This document shows positions 43,572 through 51,709 of a stretch of DNA of 54,745 nucleotides, piece after piece. The notes beneath the pieces are model-generated. The model searched no databases and was not told the origin of the DNA. It saw nothing but the letters and a program-made list of their open reading frames with translations. This DNA is from Nitrosomonas sp. (GTDB lineage Bacteria; Pseudomonadota; Gammaproteobacteria; Burkholderiales; Nitrosomonadaceae), in NCBI GenBank assembly GCA_028577615.1, contig JAJSDU010000019.1:1-54745 (forward strand), given 5' to 3'. Made by a program: the position numbers and the translations under genes. Positions within the stretch are counted from its first letter, which is position 1. Every line of letters begins with the position of its first letter.

Positions 43572-43901
43572 ATGAATAACGATTTACTACCGGATATTAC
43601 CGTAGTGCGCGCTTCGGCTTCGCAAGCGTGCGCGCTATTAAAAACACTGGCCAATGAAGATCGTTTGTTGATTCTGTGTCAATTAAGCCAGGGCGCCAGA
43701 AACGTAGGCGAGCTGGAAACGCTGCTGAATATCCGTCAGCCGACACTGTCCCAGCAGCTTACCGTGTTGCGGGAAGAAGGACTGGTGGCAACCGAACGCA
43801 AAGGTAAATATGTTTATTACAGCCTGTCCAGTACTGAAGCCATGCGTGTTATACAGACATTGTATGAACTTTACTGTGGCAACTCTAAGGAGGAGCATTG
43901 A
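43572..43901 (+). CDS. ArsR-family repressor, BigR-like
   Basis: 109 residues, winged helix. LLKTLANEDRLLILCQLSQG (C36) and the C-terminal TLYELYCGN (C102) place one cysteine in each of the two positions that form the persulfide-sensing pair of BigR/SqrR. Recognition helix is NIRQPTLSQQLTVLREEGLV and the wing is KGKYVYYSL. Likely represses the divergent BLH and transporter/SQR genes until sulfide or persulfide builds up. ATG at 43572 preferred over the preceding GTG. Confidence 0.85.
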   Translation: MNNDLLPDITVVRASASQACALLKTLANEDRLLILCQLSQGARNVGELETLLNIRQPTLSQQLTVLREEGLVATERKGKYVYYSLSSTEAMRVIQTLYELYCGNSKEEH

Positions 43902-44010
43902 TTGGCGGCTCTGGAGAGAGCACGGCAAAGCGTGATCAATATTTGCATCGAATATCTGTTGTGTAATGTGAATGCGTAACATGACTGACCTTTAAAACAA
44001 GGAGATAGCT

Positions 44011-45618
44011 ATGAGCATCGAAATTACCCGGCTGGATGAAAAACTGTCGGTAACAGGCCAGATCAGTCTTGATGATCTGGAAGAAATCGCGGCTTCGGGT
44101 TACAAATCAATTATCTGTAACCGGCCTGATTTTGAAGGTGGCGAGCGCCAGCCGACCAGTGAACTGCTTGAACAGGAAGCCAGAGCGCAGGGCTTGGCGT
44201 TCGCCTATCTGCCGGTGCAATTGGGTGTGATACCCGAAGAGCGTGGGGAGGCATTCCGGAAATTAATAAATGAATTGCCGGGGCCGGTGCTGGCGTTTTG
44301 CGGTTCAGGCAGGCGGGCGACCGCACTGCATAGTATGACGAAACAGGAGGAAGCAGTTAATGAAATCCATCATACAACGGTTGACGCCTGCAATTGGGGT
44401 AATGCTTTCGATGTTGTCGTTGTCGGCGGCGGCGCTGCCGGTGTCGGTGTAACGGCAAGTCTGTTGAAGCGCCGGCCAGCGCTGCGTATCGCGATCATTG
44501 AGCCGAATGACAAGCACTACTATCAACCGGCCTGGACCTTGGTGGGTGGCGGCGCGTATGACATCGATAAAACCGTGCGCAGGATGTCGGAAGTGATTCC
44601 CGAGGGTGCGGAGTGGATTCATGCGGCGGCATCGGGTTTTGATCCGGACAGCAACCGGGTCAGGCTGGCCGATGGACGATCAATCGGTTATCGTCAACTC
44701 ATTGTCTGCCCAGGCTTACGCCTTGCTTGGGAAAAAATCGAAGGTCTGGAAGAAACGCTTGGTAACAATGGCGTGACTTCGAATTACCGGTTTGACCTGG
44801 CGCCTTATACCTGGTCTCTTGCGCAGAAGCTTAAGCAGGGAAGAGCGTTGTTTACTCAACCGCCGATGCCGATCAAATGCGCGGGCGCGCCGCAGAAAGC
44901 CATGTATCTGTCCTGCGATCACTGGCTGAAAAGCGATTGTCTTGAGGAAATCGATGTTGAGTTTTTTACCGCCGGCGCGGTGCTGTTCGGTGTCGCGGAC
45001 TACGTACCCGCATTGATGCGCTATGTTGAGCGTTATAATGCGAAACTCAATTTCAATGCCAATCTGGTTAAAGTGGATGGTGATGCCAGAACGGCGTATT
45101 TTGAAATCAAGGACGCGAATGGGAATGTGCGGTTGGAAGAGCGGAAGTTCGATATGTTGCATGTCACGCCGCCACAAATGGCGCCGGATTTTCTGAGAAG
45201 CAGTCCTTTAGCGGATGCCAGCGGTTTCTGTAAGGTCAATGAAAAGACACTGCAACATCCGGACTATCCGAATATCTTTGCATTGGGCGACGCCTGTTCG
45301 TCGCCGAACGCGAAAACAGCTGCCGCAGTCAGAAAGCAAATTGTCGTCGTTGCGGAAAACCTGCTGGCTGACAAGGAGGATGAAGCGTTGCCGCTGGTAT
45401 ACGACGGTTATGGCGCATGTCCGTTGACGGTGGAAAGCGGCAAGGTCATTCTGGCCGAATTTGGATTCGGCGGCCGGTTAATGCCGACATTTCCGTTGAA
45501 ATCTGCAGTACCGAGGAAACTCTATTGGTTTTTCAAACAAACGCTTTTCCCGTGGCTCTACTGGGAGGGTATGCTGAAAGGCAGGGAATGGCTTGCGCGT
45601 CCGCGCAAAAAACATTAA
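44011..45618 (+). CDS. DUF442-SQR fusion (sulfide:quinone oxidoreductase)
   Basis: 535 residues in two domains. Residues ~1-115 are a DUF442 sulfurtransferase/phosphatase-like domain with active-site loop FCGSGRRA (~95-102). From ~130 onwards it is an FAD-dependent SQR: VVVVGGGAAGVGVTASLL (FAD site), YQPAWTLVGGG, cysteine in IKCAGAPQKAMYL, LHVTPPQMAPD, and NIFALGDACSSPNAKTAAAV (second FAD block). Ends with amphipathic, aromatic-rich helices (LYWFFKQTLFPWLYWEGML) that can bind the membrane surface. It should oxidise sulfide to persulfide/polysulfide with electrons to quinone, and the DUF442 part may pass on the sulfane sulfur. Confidence 0.9.
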   Translation: MSIEITRLDEKLSVTGQISLDDLEEIAASGYKSIICNRPDFEGGERQPTSELLEQEARAQGLAFAYLPVQLGVIPEERGEAFRKLINELPGPVLAFCGSGRRATALHSMTKQEEAVNEIHHTTVDACNWGNAFDVVVVGGGAAGVGVTASLLKRRPALRIAIIEPNDKHYYQPAWTLVGGGAYDIDKTVRRMSEVIPEGAEWIHAAASGFDPDSNRVRLADGRSIGYRQLIVCPGLRLAWEKIEGLEETLGNNGVTSNYRFDLAPYTWSLAQKLKQGRALFTQPPMPIKCAGAPQKAMYLSCDHWLKSDCLEEIDVEFFTAGAVLFGVADYVPALMRYVERYNAKLNFNANLVKVDGDARTAYFEIKDANGNVRLEERKFDMLHVTPPQMAPDFLRSSPLADASGFCKVNEKTLQHPDYPNIFALGDACSSPNAKTAAAVRKQIVVVAENLLADKEDEALPLVYDGYGACPLTVESGKVILAEFGFGGRLMPTFPLKSAVPRKLYWFFKQTLFPWLYWEGMLKGREWLARPRKKH

Positions 45619-45640
45619 TAACCAATAGAGTGAAGATCGT

Positions 45641-46474
45641 ATGGAATCCCTATTATTAAGCTGCCTGCTTGGGTCGGTTACTGGCGTTGTGCTCGGATTG
45701 ACTGGCGCGGGCGGTGTGATTATTGCCGTGCCGTTGCTGATTTTCGGATTGCATTTAAATATTGCGCAGGCTGTTCCGGTTGCGCTGCTGGCGGCCTGTA
45801 TGTCAGCGACGGTTGGCGCGCTGATTGGATTAAGGCAGGGGAAGGTACGTTATCGCGCCGCCGGTCTGATTGCTTTGGCCGGTTCACTGGTTTCTCCTGC
45901 CGGACTCTGGTTTGCGCAACGGTTGCCGCATGAGCCATTGGTCCTGCTGTTTGCCGTGGTGCTGGCTTATGTCGCGATTAACATGCTGATCAAGAGTAAA
46001 CATGCTGGTCACGATATTCAGACTGATCTCCTGCACCATCACCCTTCGCCTGAGATGCCCTGCATGACGGGTAATGCGGATGGCCGCCTGATTTGGACCT
46101 GGTCTTGCGCACGCGCATTGACTTTGTCGGGATCGCTGGCCGGATTTCTGTCCGGTCTACTTGGAGTCGGTGGTGGTTTCGTTGTGGTGCCAGCGCTCAA
46201 GAAATACACTTTTCTGGACATGCAGTCGATTCTGGCGACATCACTGGCGGTAATCGCGCTTATCTCAGCCGTCGGGGCGGTTTCGTCGGTGTTCATGGGC
46301 GCCATGCATTGGACGGTGGCAACGCCTTTTGCTGGCGGAGCTTTGGTGGGGATGCTCGCGGGCTATAAGCTGGCAAGCCGTTTTTCAGGGACAAGCATAC
46401 AGAAAGGATTTGCCTGGCTGGCGCTTTTTGTGGCCGTGGGAATGGTCGTCAGGTTGTTGATATTAAGTGTTTAG
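45641..46474 (+). CDS. TauE/SafE-family permease
   Basis: 277 residues, eight hydrophobic helices in two related halves, with GAGGVIIAVPLLIFGL (~23-38) and GLLGVGGGFVVVPALKKYTF (~180-199) as the paired signature. Family members export sulfite, sulfoacetate or other sulfur anions. As the last gene of the sulfide module it may remove sulfite made by the persulfide dioxygenase. A histidine-containing loop (HAGHDIQTDLLHHHPSPEM) links the halves. Confidence 0.87.
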   Translation: MESLLLSCLLGSVTGVVLGLTGAGGVIIAVPLLIFGLHLNIAQAVPVALLAACMSATVGALIGLRQGKVRYRAAGLIALAGSLVSPAGLWFAQRLPHEPLVLLFAVVLAYVAINMLIKSKHAGHDIQTDLLHHHPSPEMPCMTGNADGRLIWTWSCARALTLSGSLAGFLSGLLGVGGGFVVVPALKKYTFLDMQSILATSLAVIALISAVGAVSSVFMGAMHWTVATPFAGGALVGMLAGYKLASRFSGTSIQKGFAWLALFVAVGMVVRLLILSV

Positions 46475-46533
46475 ATGGCGCCGGATAGGAATGGTGGATA
46501 CGGGGTGATTTTATTATTCCTTTAACAAATCAT

Positions 46534-47979
46534 CTATTTATCCCGACCATAGATATCTTCAAAGCGGACAATATCATCTTCGCCCAGATAGGAACCGGAT
46601 TGCACTTCGATCATTTCGAGTGGCACACGGCCAGGATTCTCCAAGCGGTGCCGTGTACCGATGGGGATATAGGTGGATTCATTTTCGGTAACCAGGTAGC
46701 TTTCTTCGTCCCGCGTGACACGGGCGGTGCCGCGCACGACAATCCAGTGTTCTGCGCGGTGATGATGCATTTGCAGCGATAAGGATGCGCCGGGTTTGAC
46801 AACAATGCGCTTGACCTGAAAGCGATCTCCGGAATCAATGCTGTCGTACCACCCCCAGGGACGGAAAACCTTGCGGTGCAGGTGGCTTTCGGAACGTCCT
46901 GTTTCCTTCAGATTGTCGACGATTTTTTTGACGTCCTGTGTTTTGTCTTTGTGTGAAACCAGGATGGCGTCGGGCGTTTCCACGACGATCATATCCTGAA
47001 TGCCGATACAGGTAACCAGACGGCTCTCGGAAATCGCCAGCGTGTTGCGGCATTCATGCAATAGTACATCGCCTTGTGCGACATTTCCGCTTTGATCCTT
47101 AGGCAGGACATGCCATAACGAATCCCATGCGCCGACATCGGACCAGCCTGCGGCCAGCGGTATTACTGCACCCTGCGGCAGCTGCGGGTTTTCACCCTGA
47201 GCAATGTGTTCCATTACCGCATAGTCAATCGAAATGCCGGTGCATTGCTCGAAACTGTTTTTTTCCAGGCGGGTGAAGTCGCCATCGATTGAGCCGCCAT
47301 TCCATGCCGCGCGGCAGGCAACGAGGATTTCCGGATGGCACAGTTCTATGGCCTGCAACCAGATTGATGCGTGCATCAGAAAAAGGCCGCTGTTCCACAG
47401 AAATGATCCGGCATCGAGGTAAGCCTGGGCGGCTTCCTTTTCGGGTTTTTCGACAAAGCGGGCGATGCGGTAGGCATTTTGATCCATTTTGTCGCCGGTC
47501 TCGATATAGCCGTAGCCAGTTTCCGGCTTATCCGGCGTAATGCCGAAGGTGACAATATGGTTTTGTATTGCAAGTTGTATTCCATGCAAAACAGCTGTTT
47601 TGAAGACTTCCAGATCGATGATGACATGATCGGATGGCATGACCAGTAAAATGGGGTCATCACTTTGCTGTAACGCCGCCAACGCAGCAACAGTCAATGC
47701 GGGTGCGGTATTGCGACCGCAGGGCTCAAGCAGGATAGCGCCGTTGCGTGACATGATGCGTAGTTGCTCGGCGATCACGAAGCGGTATTCTTCATTGCAG
47801 ACGACAATCGGATCTTTAACGTCGATATCGCCGAGATCATCCATGCGGCGCACCGTCGCCTGCAGTAATGAATCGTCGCTGACCAGCGATAACAATTGCT
47901 TGGGATGCTTTTCACGCGAAAGCGGCCAGAGCCGTGTACCTGAGCCGCCAGATAGAATAACCGGAATTAAAGTTTGCAT
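46534..47979 (-). CDS. manC: Mannose-1-phosphate guanylyltransferase/phosphomannose isomerase
   Basis: 481 residues, bifunctional ManC/AlgA/XanB type making GDP-mannose. Nucleotidyltransferase: LSGGSGTRLWPLSREKHPKQ (~10-28), PSDHVI, FVEKPEKE, WNSGLFLM, DVGAWDSL. Cupin isomerase domain: RPWGWYDSIDSGDRFQVKRI (~370-390) and QMHHHRAEHWIVVRG with metal ligands. It supplies GDP-mannose for polysaccharide or lipopolysaccharide. It lies next to wecB on the same strand. Confidence 0.95.
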   Translation of the reverse strand: MQTLIPVILSGGSGTRLWPLSREKHPKQLLSLVSDDSLLQATVRRMDDLGDIDVKDPIVVCNEEYRFVIAEQLRIMSRNGAILLEPCGRNTAPALTVAALAALQQSDDPILLVMPSDHVIIDLEVFKTAVLHGIQLAIQNHIVTFGITPDKPETGYGYIETGDKMDQNAYRIARFVEKPEKEAAQAYLDAGSFLWNSGLFLMHASIWLQAIELCHPEILVACRAAWNGGSIDGDFTRLEKNSFEQCTGISIDYAVMEHIAQGENPQLPQGAVIPLAAGWSDVGAWDSLWHVLPKDQSGNVAQGDVLLHECRNTLAISESRLVTCIGIQDMIVVETPDAILVSHKDKTQDVKKIVDNLKETGRSESHLHRKVFRPWGWYDSIDSGDRFQVKRIVVKPGASLSLQMHHHRAEHWIVVRGTARVTRDEESYLVTENESTYIPIGTRHRLENPGRVPLEMIEVQSGSYLGEDDIVRFEDIYGRDK

Positions 47980-48051
47980 GGCTGTTGTCTCTAAGAGTTA
48001 CCGACTGTGGGATCTGTATTGTACGTACTTGACTGCTGTTTTGAGTGCGAT

Positions 48052-49167
48052 TTATGGCGCATCGAGTGCTGCCGCCAGAATGTTGATAATGCGCTCGGCG
48101 GCTTTGCCATCCCATAATTCCGGACGGCGGTATGATTTGACTGGATTGTGCAGAGTCTTTTGAACTGCTGTAATAATCCGATCCGGATCGGTGCCGACCA
48201 GCAGATTTGTGCCTTCCTCAATAGTTACCGGGCGTTCGGTATTTTCGCGCAGCGTGATGCAGGGAACACCAAGTGCAGTGGTTTCTTCCTGTAGACCGCC
48301 GCTGTCGGTCAGCACAACTGCGGCATCTTTCCATAAATGCAGAAACGCCATATAAGCCTGCGGGCCGATCAGCGTGATATTGGGTCCCAGATCAATGGCA
48401 AATTTTTCAAGATTTCCCCGTGTGCGCGGATGCGCTGGAAAAATAAGCGGCAGCTCTTGCGCAATTGTTTTGAGTGCGCAGCTGATGCGGGTGAATGTTT
48501 CAGCATCGTCGACATTGCTCGGGCGATGCAACGTGACGACGCCGTAGCGTTTCCCGGCGGTATGTTGTGCGGTTTTAAACGGTGTGGTGGAAAAGGTGTT
48601 GGTATCGATGTGCGCGAGTTTTTCGACCTGATAGAGCAGGTTGTCGATCATGACATGGCCGACATGAAAGATCGCATGCTCCGGTTTTCCTTCGTGTTTC
48701 AGATGCTGTAAGCCGCTCGGTTCAGTGACAAAAAACCAATCGGAAATACTGTCGGTTACCAGGCGGTTGATTTCTTCAGGCATGCGCATATCGCCGCTGC
48801 GCAGACCGGCTTCGACATGCGCCACCGGAATGTGCAGTTTTTTGGCGACGATTGAACATGCCAGTGTGGAATTGACATCACCAACAACGAGCACAGCGGC
48901 GGGCCTGTTATGCAGGCAATAGTCTTCGAATGCGATCATGATTTTTGCGGTCTGTTGCGCATGGGTACCGCTGCCGACTCCCATAAATATATCGGGTTGA
49001 GGTATACCGAGCTCTTCAAAAAAAACATCGTTCATTTCCGGATCATAATGCTGCCCAGTATGAATAATCCGGTAGGTCAGCGTTTTTCTCGTATTCAACG
49101 CCCTAACGATCGGCGCGATTTTCATAAAATTCGGACGTGCGCCCGCAACCAGGTAAATTGTTTTCAT
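48052..49167 (-). CDS. wecB: UDP-N-acetylglucosamine 2-epimerase
   Basis: 371 residues of the non-hydrolysing WecB/MnaA family (UDP-GlcNAc to UDP-ManNAc). Conserved blocks: GARPNFMKIAPIVRAL (~8-23), HTGQHYDPEMNDVFFEELGI, GDVNSTLA, HVEAGLRSGDMRMPEEINR, TLHRPSNVD and DSGGLQEETTALGVPCITLRENTERP. GT-B fold, cytoplasmic. Together with manC it feeds surface polysaccharide; the glycosyltransferases are outside the window. Confidence 0.94.
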   Translation of the reverse strand: MKTIYLVAGARPNFMKIAPIVRALNTRKTLTYRIIHTGQHYDPEMNDVFFEELGIPQPDIFMGVGSGTHAQQTAKIMIAFEDYCLHNRPAAVLVVGDVNSTLACSIVAKKLHIPVAHVEAGLRSGDMRMPEEINRLVTDSISDWFFVTEPSGLQHLKHEGKPEHAIFHVGHVMIDNLLYQVEKLAHIDTNTFSTTPFKTAQHTAGKRYGVVTLHRPSNVDDAETFTRISCALKTIAQELPLIFPAHPRTRGNLEKFAIDLGPNITLIGPQAYMAFLHLWKDAAVVLTDSGGLQEETTALGVPCITLRENTERPVTIEEGTNLLVGTDPDRIITAVQKTLHNPVKSYRRPELWDGKAAERIINILAAALDAP

Positions 49168-49315
49168 GGGTTTTTCAAGTTTTCCGGCTAGTTAAGTTGG
49201 CGATGGATGAGCTCATTGTATAGCGTTATTTAGTCCGTCAAGCCGGAATTATCGCCTGAATACAGAGTCTTTTCCTGTGATGTTGGCAAAATCCGGTTTT
49301 TCAGTATAAATTTGC
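49168..49315. other. Intergenic, divergent wecB/bfd
   Basis: Non-coding. No clear wecB promoter. The bfd promoter and Fur box lie just to the right. Confidence 0.35.
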
Positions 49316-49343
49316 TTGCAATATTTTAAAATTCTAATATAAT
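49316..49343 (+). promoter_or_regulatory. Promoter of bfd
   Basis: TTGCAA (49316-49321), 16-base spacer, TATAAT (49338-49343). Good -10, fair -35. Confidence 0.55.
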
Positions 49344-49345
49344 TA

Positions 49346-49364
49346 ATTACGAATCATTCTCATT
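49346..49364 (+). promoter_or_regulatory. Fur box overlapping the bfd start region
   Basis: The minus-strand 15-mer TGAGAATGATTCGTA (49362-49348) agrees with the TGATAATNATTATCA form at about 10 of 14 positions, and the GAGAATGATT half is typical of beta-proteobacterial Fur sites. It begins three bases after the -10 box, a place suited to repression by Fe-Fur. Confidence 0.55.
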
Positions 49365-49441
49365 AGCGGTTATTGTTGATTCAACTTTTATTTGATTTGC
49401 GTTTTCAACTTCTGCTTGGCAGGCATCAGTAAATTTTGAGT

Positions 49442-49460
49442 AGTGCATGAAAAATGCACT
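49442..49460 (+). other. Leader hairpin before bfd
   Basis: AGTGCAT, loop GAAAA, ATGCACT: a 7-bp stem in the 5' untranslated region, 27 bases before the bfd ATG. It may only be a chance hairpin. Confidence 0.35.
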
Positions 49461-49486
49461 TGAAACTTAGGATTAAGGCAGTCATC

Positions 49487-49705
49487 ATGTATATATGTAT
49501 TTGCAAGGGAGTAACAGACGGTGCGATTCGTGAAGCGGTGTATAATGGCGCTGATCGGATGCGTGACTTGAAAAGCTGTCTTGGTGTGACTGAGCAATGT
49601 GGTTTGTGCGCTTGTCATGCAAAAGCAGTGTTGGATCAGGCGCGTATGGAAAAGGCCGCTATGCAGACTTCTGAGCAGAATACAGCATGCTTATCGGGTT
49701 GCTGA
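49487..49705 (+). CDS. bfd: Bacterioferritin-associated ferredoxin
   Basis: 72 residues. MYICICKGVTDGAIREAVYNG carries the first cysteine pair (C4, C6) and EQCGLCACHAKAVLDQA the second (C39 and C42 region), the CxC...CxxC pattern of BFD [2Fe-2S] proteins. It reduces the haem of bacterioferritin so that stored iron is released. The C-terminal tail adds two more cysteines (ACLSGC). Start at 49487 by family alignment. Iron-dependent control by the Fur box upstream is likely. Confidence 0.93.
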   Translation: MYICICKGVTDGAIREAVYNGADRMRDLKSCLGVTEQCGLCACHAKAVLDQARMEKAAMQTSEQNTACLSGC

Positions 49706-49845
49706 AGTGCATTAACATCGTGCGTTGCTATTGAATAGAACCGATTCAGCGTATCATTGTCTTACTTCAGTGCTAGGAAACTGACGCTGACGCAAGAAGG
49801 CTTTTCAGCAAGCAGCTATTTCACTATTGCCTTAGGAGACGAATG

Positions 49846-50310
49846 ATGAAAGGGAACGCAGAAATTATTCATTGGCTGAATCGTCAGTTGCAACACGAAT
49901 TGACTGCGATTAATCAGTATTTTTTACATGCCCGGATGTTTAAGAACTGGGGATTGGAGACTCTGGGCAAGCAGGAATACGATGAATCAATCGAAGAGAT
50001 GAAGCATGCGGATGCGTTGATTGAACGCATTCTGTTGCTGGAAGGTTTGCCGAACCTGCAGGATTTGGGTAGCTTGATGATCGGTGAAAAAGCCGATGAG
50101 TGCATAGCTTGTGATCTGAGACTTGAACGCGCATCTCATGAAACGCTGGTGGCCGCGATCGCTGCCTGCGAGACTGCAAAAGATTACGTTTCCCGCGAGA
50201 TTTTTGAACGAATTCTCGAGGATACCGAGGAACATATCGATTGGGCCGAAACCCAGCTCGATCTGATCCAGAAAGTCGGATTGCAAAACTGGTTGCAGAG
50301 TCAGATGTAA
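49846..50310 (+). CDS. bfr: Bacterioferritin
   Basis: 154 residues, iron-storage 24-mer with haem. Numbering from this start puts the ferroxidase ligands exactly at E18, E51 and H54, with haem-binding M52; this agreement supports the second of two adjacent ATGs. The later ligands are in DVRL-like helix [15 protein letters not shown] (E and H of EEHIDW). AGGAG lies seven bases before. Partner of bfd upstream; the pair stores and releases iron. Confidence 0.94.
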   Translation: MKGNAEIIHWLNRQLQHELTAINQYFLHARMFKNWGLETLGKQEYDESIEEMKHADALIERILLLEGLPNLQDLGSLMIGEKADECIACDLRLERASHETLVAAIAACETAKDYVSREIFERILEDTEEHIDWAETQLDLIQKVGLQNWLQSQM

Positions 50311-50455
50311 CAGTTTTTTCAGCAGGAATTTCTATACCGCCATTTCGTGCACTGAAAATTGCTTGGAGTGCCGTATATTTGATACGGCTTCAAGATATAT
50401 TTCCAGTGACCGGAATGGCGTTCAGTATGCCCTTTTCCTTTCCACCGAATATCCA
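50311..50455. other. Convergent intergenic region
   Basis: Between bfr and the sugar dehydrogenase gene. No clear hairpin or gene. Confidence 0.35.
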
Positions 50456-51601
50456 TCATTGCTTTTCAGCAGGCACCAGCTTCAGAATTTTTCCATCAGG
50501 TTCGTCAGTCAGTAGATAAATGGCGCCGTCAGGCCCTTGTTCCACATCACGGAAGCGCAGTGTATTCTGCAGCAGCTGTTCCTCACTCAGAACTTTGTCG
50601 TGACTGGTTGACAGTCTGATCAAGTGCTGACCGGCCAGCGTGCCGATAAACAGATTGCCCCGCCAGCCCGGAAACAGTCCACCGGTATAAAACAGCATAC
50701 CGGAAGGCGCGACGGAAGGCGTCCAGTAATAAACCGGCTCTTCATAACCCTGTTCGGCATGTTCATCCTTGATGGGCAGCATGGAGTAATGTACGCCGTA
50801 ACTCGCGTTGGGCCAGCCGTAATTTTTGCCGGGTTTGGGAATGTTGATTTCATCGCCACCGCGTGGGCCGTGTTCATGAATCCATAATTCTCCGGTTTCA
50901 GGGTGAATTGCCGCGCCTTGTACGCTGCGATGACCGTATGACCAGATTTCCGGTTTTGCTTCCGAATTTTTGACAAATGGATTGTCTTCAGGAATCGAAC
51001 CGTCCGGCCGGATGCGGATGATTGCACCGATGTGATTGGTGATATTTTGCGCTTCTTCCATCTGATTGCCGCGATCGCCCAGTGTGATGAATAAGTTGCC
51101 GTCCGGTGCGAAGGCCAGTCGTGAGCCGAAATGTTGCGCGCCGACGGTTTTGGGTTCCTGACGGAAGATTACTTTGAGATGCTTCAGCGCATCACCATCA
51201 AGTTCCGCCCGGGCAACGGCAGTACTCGCGGCTGCTCCAGCGGGTTCGGCATACGACAGGTAAATCAGTTGATTGGTCGCAAAATTCGGATCAAGCGCCA
51301 CATCGAGCAGGCCGCCCTGTTGTTCGGCGAACACGGCAGGCACGCCCTTGACGGGATCCGAGATCTGGCCGTCCGGGTTGACGATGCGCAAACGACCTGC
51401 ACGTTCGGTTACCAGCATTCTGCCATCCGGCAGAAAAGCCATTCCCCATGGATGGAACAAGCCGCGTGCGACCAGTTTGACATCAAACGCGGTTTGTATA
51501 CGCTGGGCATACACGTTGGAAGTCAATACTACACCGCCTAGCGTAGCCAGCAGCATGACGATCAGAGTGGTTTTCAGTCGAGCTGTAGACGAATAACGCA
51601 T
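50456..51601 (-). CDS. PQQ-dependent soluble aldose sugar dehydrogenase (YliI-like)
   Basis: 381 residues with signal peptide (TLIVMLLATLGGVVLTSNVYA). Six-bladed beta-propeller of the glucose/sorbosone dehydrogenase family: LFHPWGMAFLPDGRMLVTER (~49-68), QQGGLLDVALDPNFA, FGSRLAFAPDGNLFITLGDR, GHRSVQGAAIHPETGELWIHEHGPRGGDEIN and SVAPSGMLFYTG. E. coli YliI and soluble GDH of this fold use PQQ and calcium in the periplasm. The next gene on the same strand is a YncD/PqqU-like receptor. No pqq synthesis genes are in the window. Confidence 0.88.
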   Translation of the reverse strand: MRYSSTARLKTTLIVMLLATLGGVVLTSNVYAQRIQTAFDVKLVARGLFHPWGMAFLPDGRMLVTERAGRLRIVNPDGQISDPVKGVPAVFAEQQGGLLDVALDPNFATNQLIYLSYAEPAGAAASTAVARAELDGDALKHLKVIFRQEPKTVGAQHFGSRLAFAPDGNLFITLGDRGNQMEEAQNITNHIGAIIRIRPDGSIPEDNPFVKNSEAKPEIWSYGHRSVQGAAIHPETGELWIHEHGPRGGDEINIPKPGKNYGWPNASYGVHYSMLPIKDEHAEQGYEEPVYYWTPSVAPSGMLFYTGGLFPGWRGNLFIGTLAGQHLIRLSTSHDKVLSEEQLLQNTLRFRDVEQGPDGAIYLLTDEPDGKILKLVPAEKQ

Positions 51602-51709
51602 GTTAATACCTCGAATTCTTGATTAAAATTGATCAGAATGTAACACTGTTGAATCACCGTCTCAAGATTTGGCTGTGTAATTTGACCGGACAATGCAGGT
51701 TGCAGTGAC

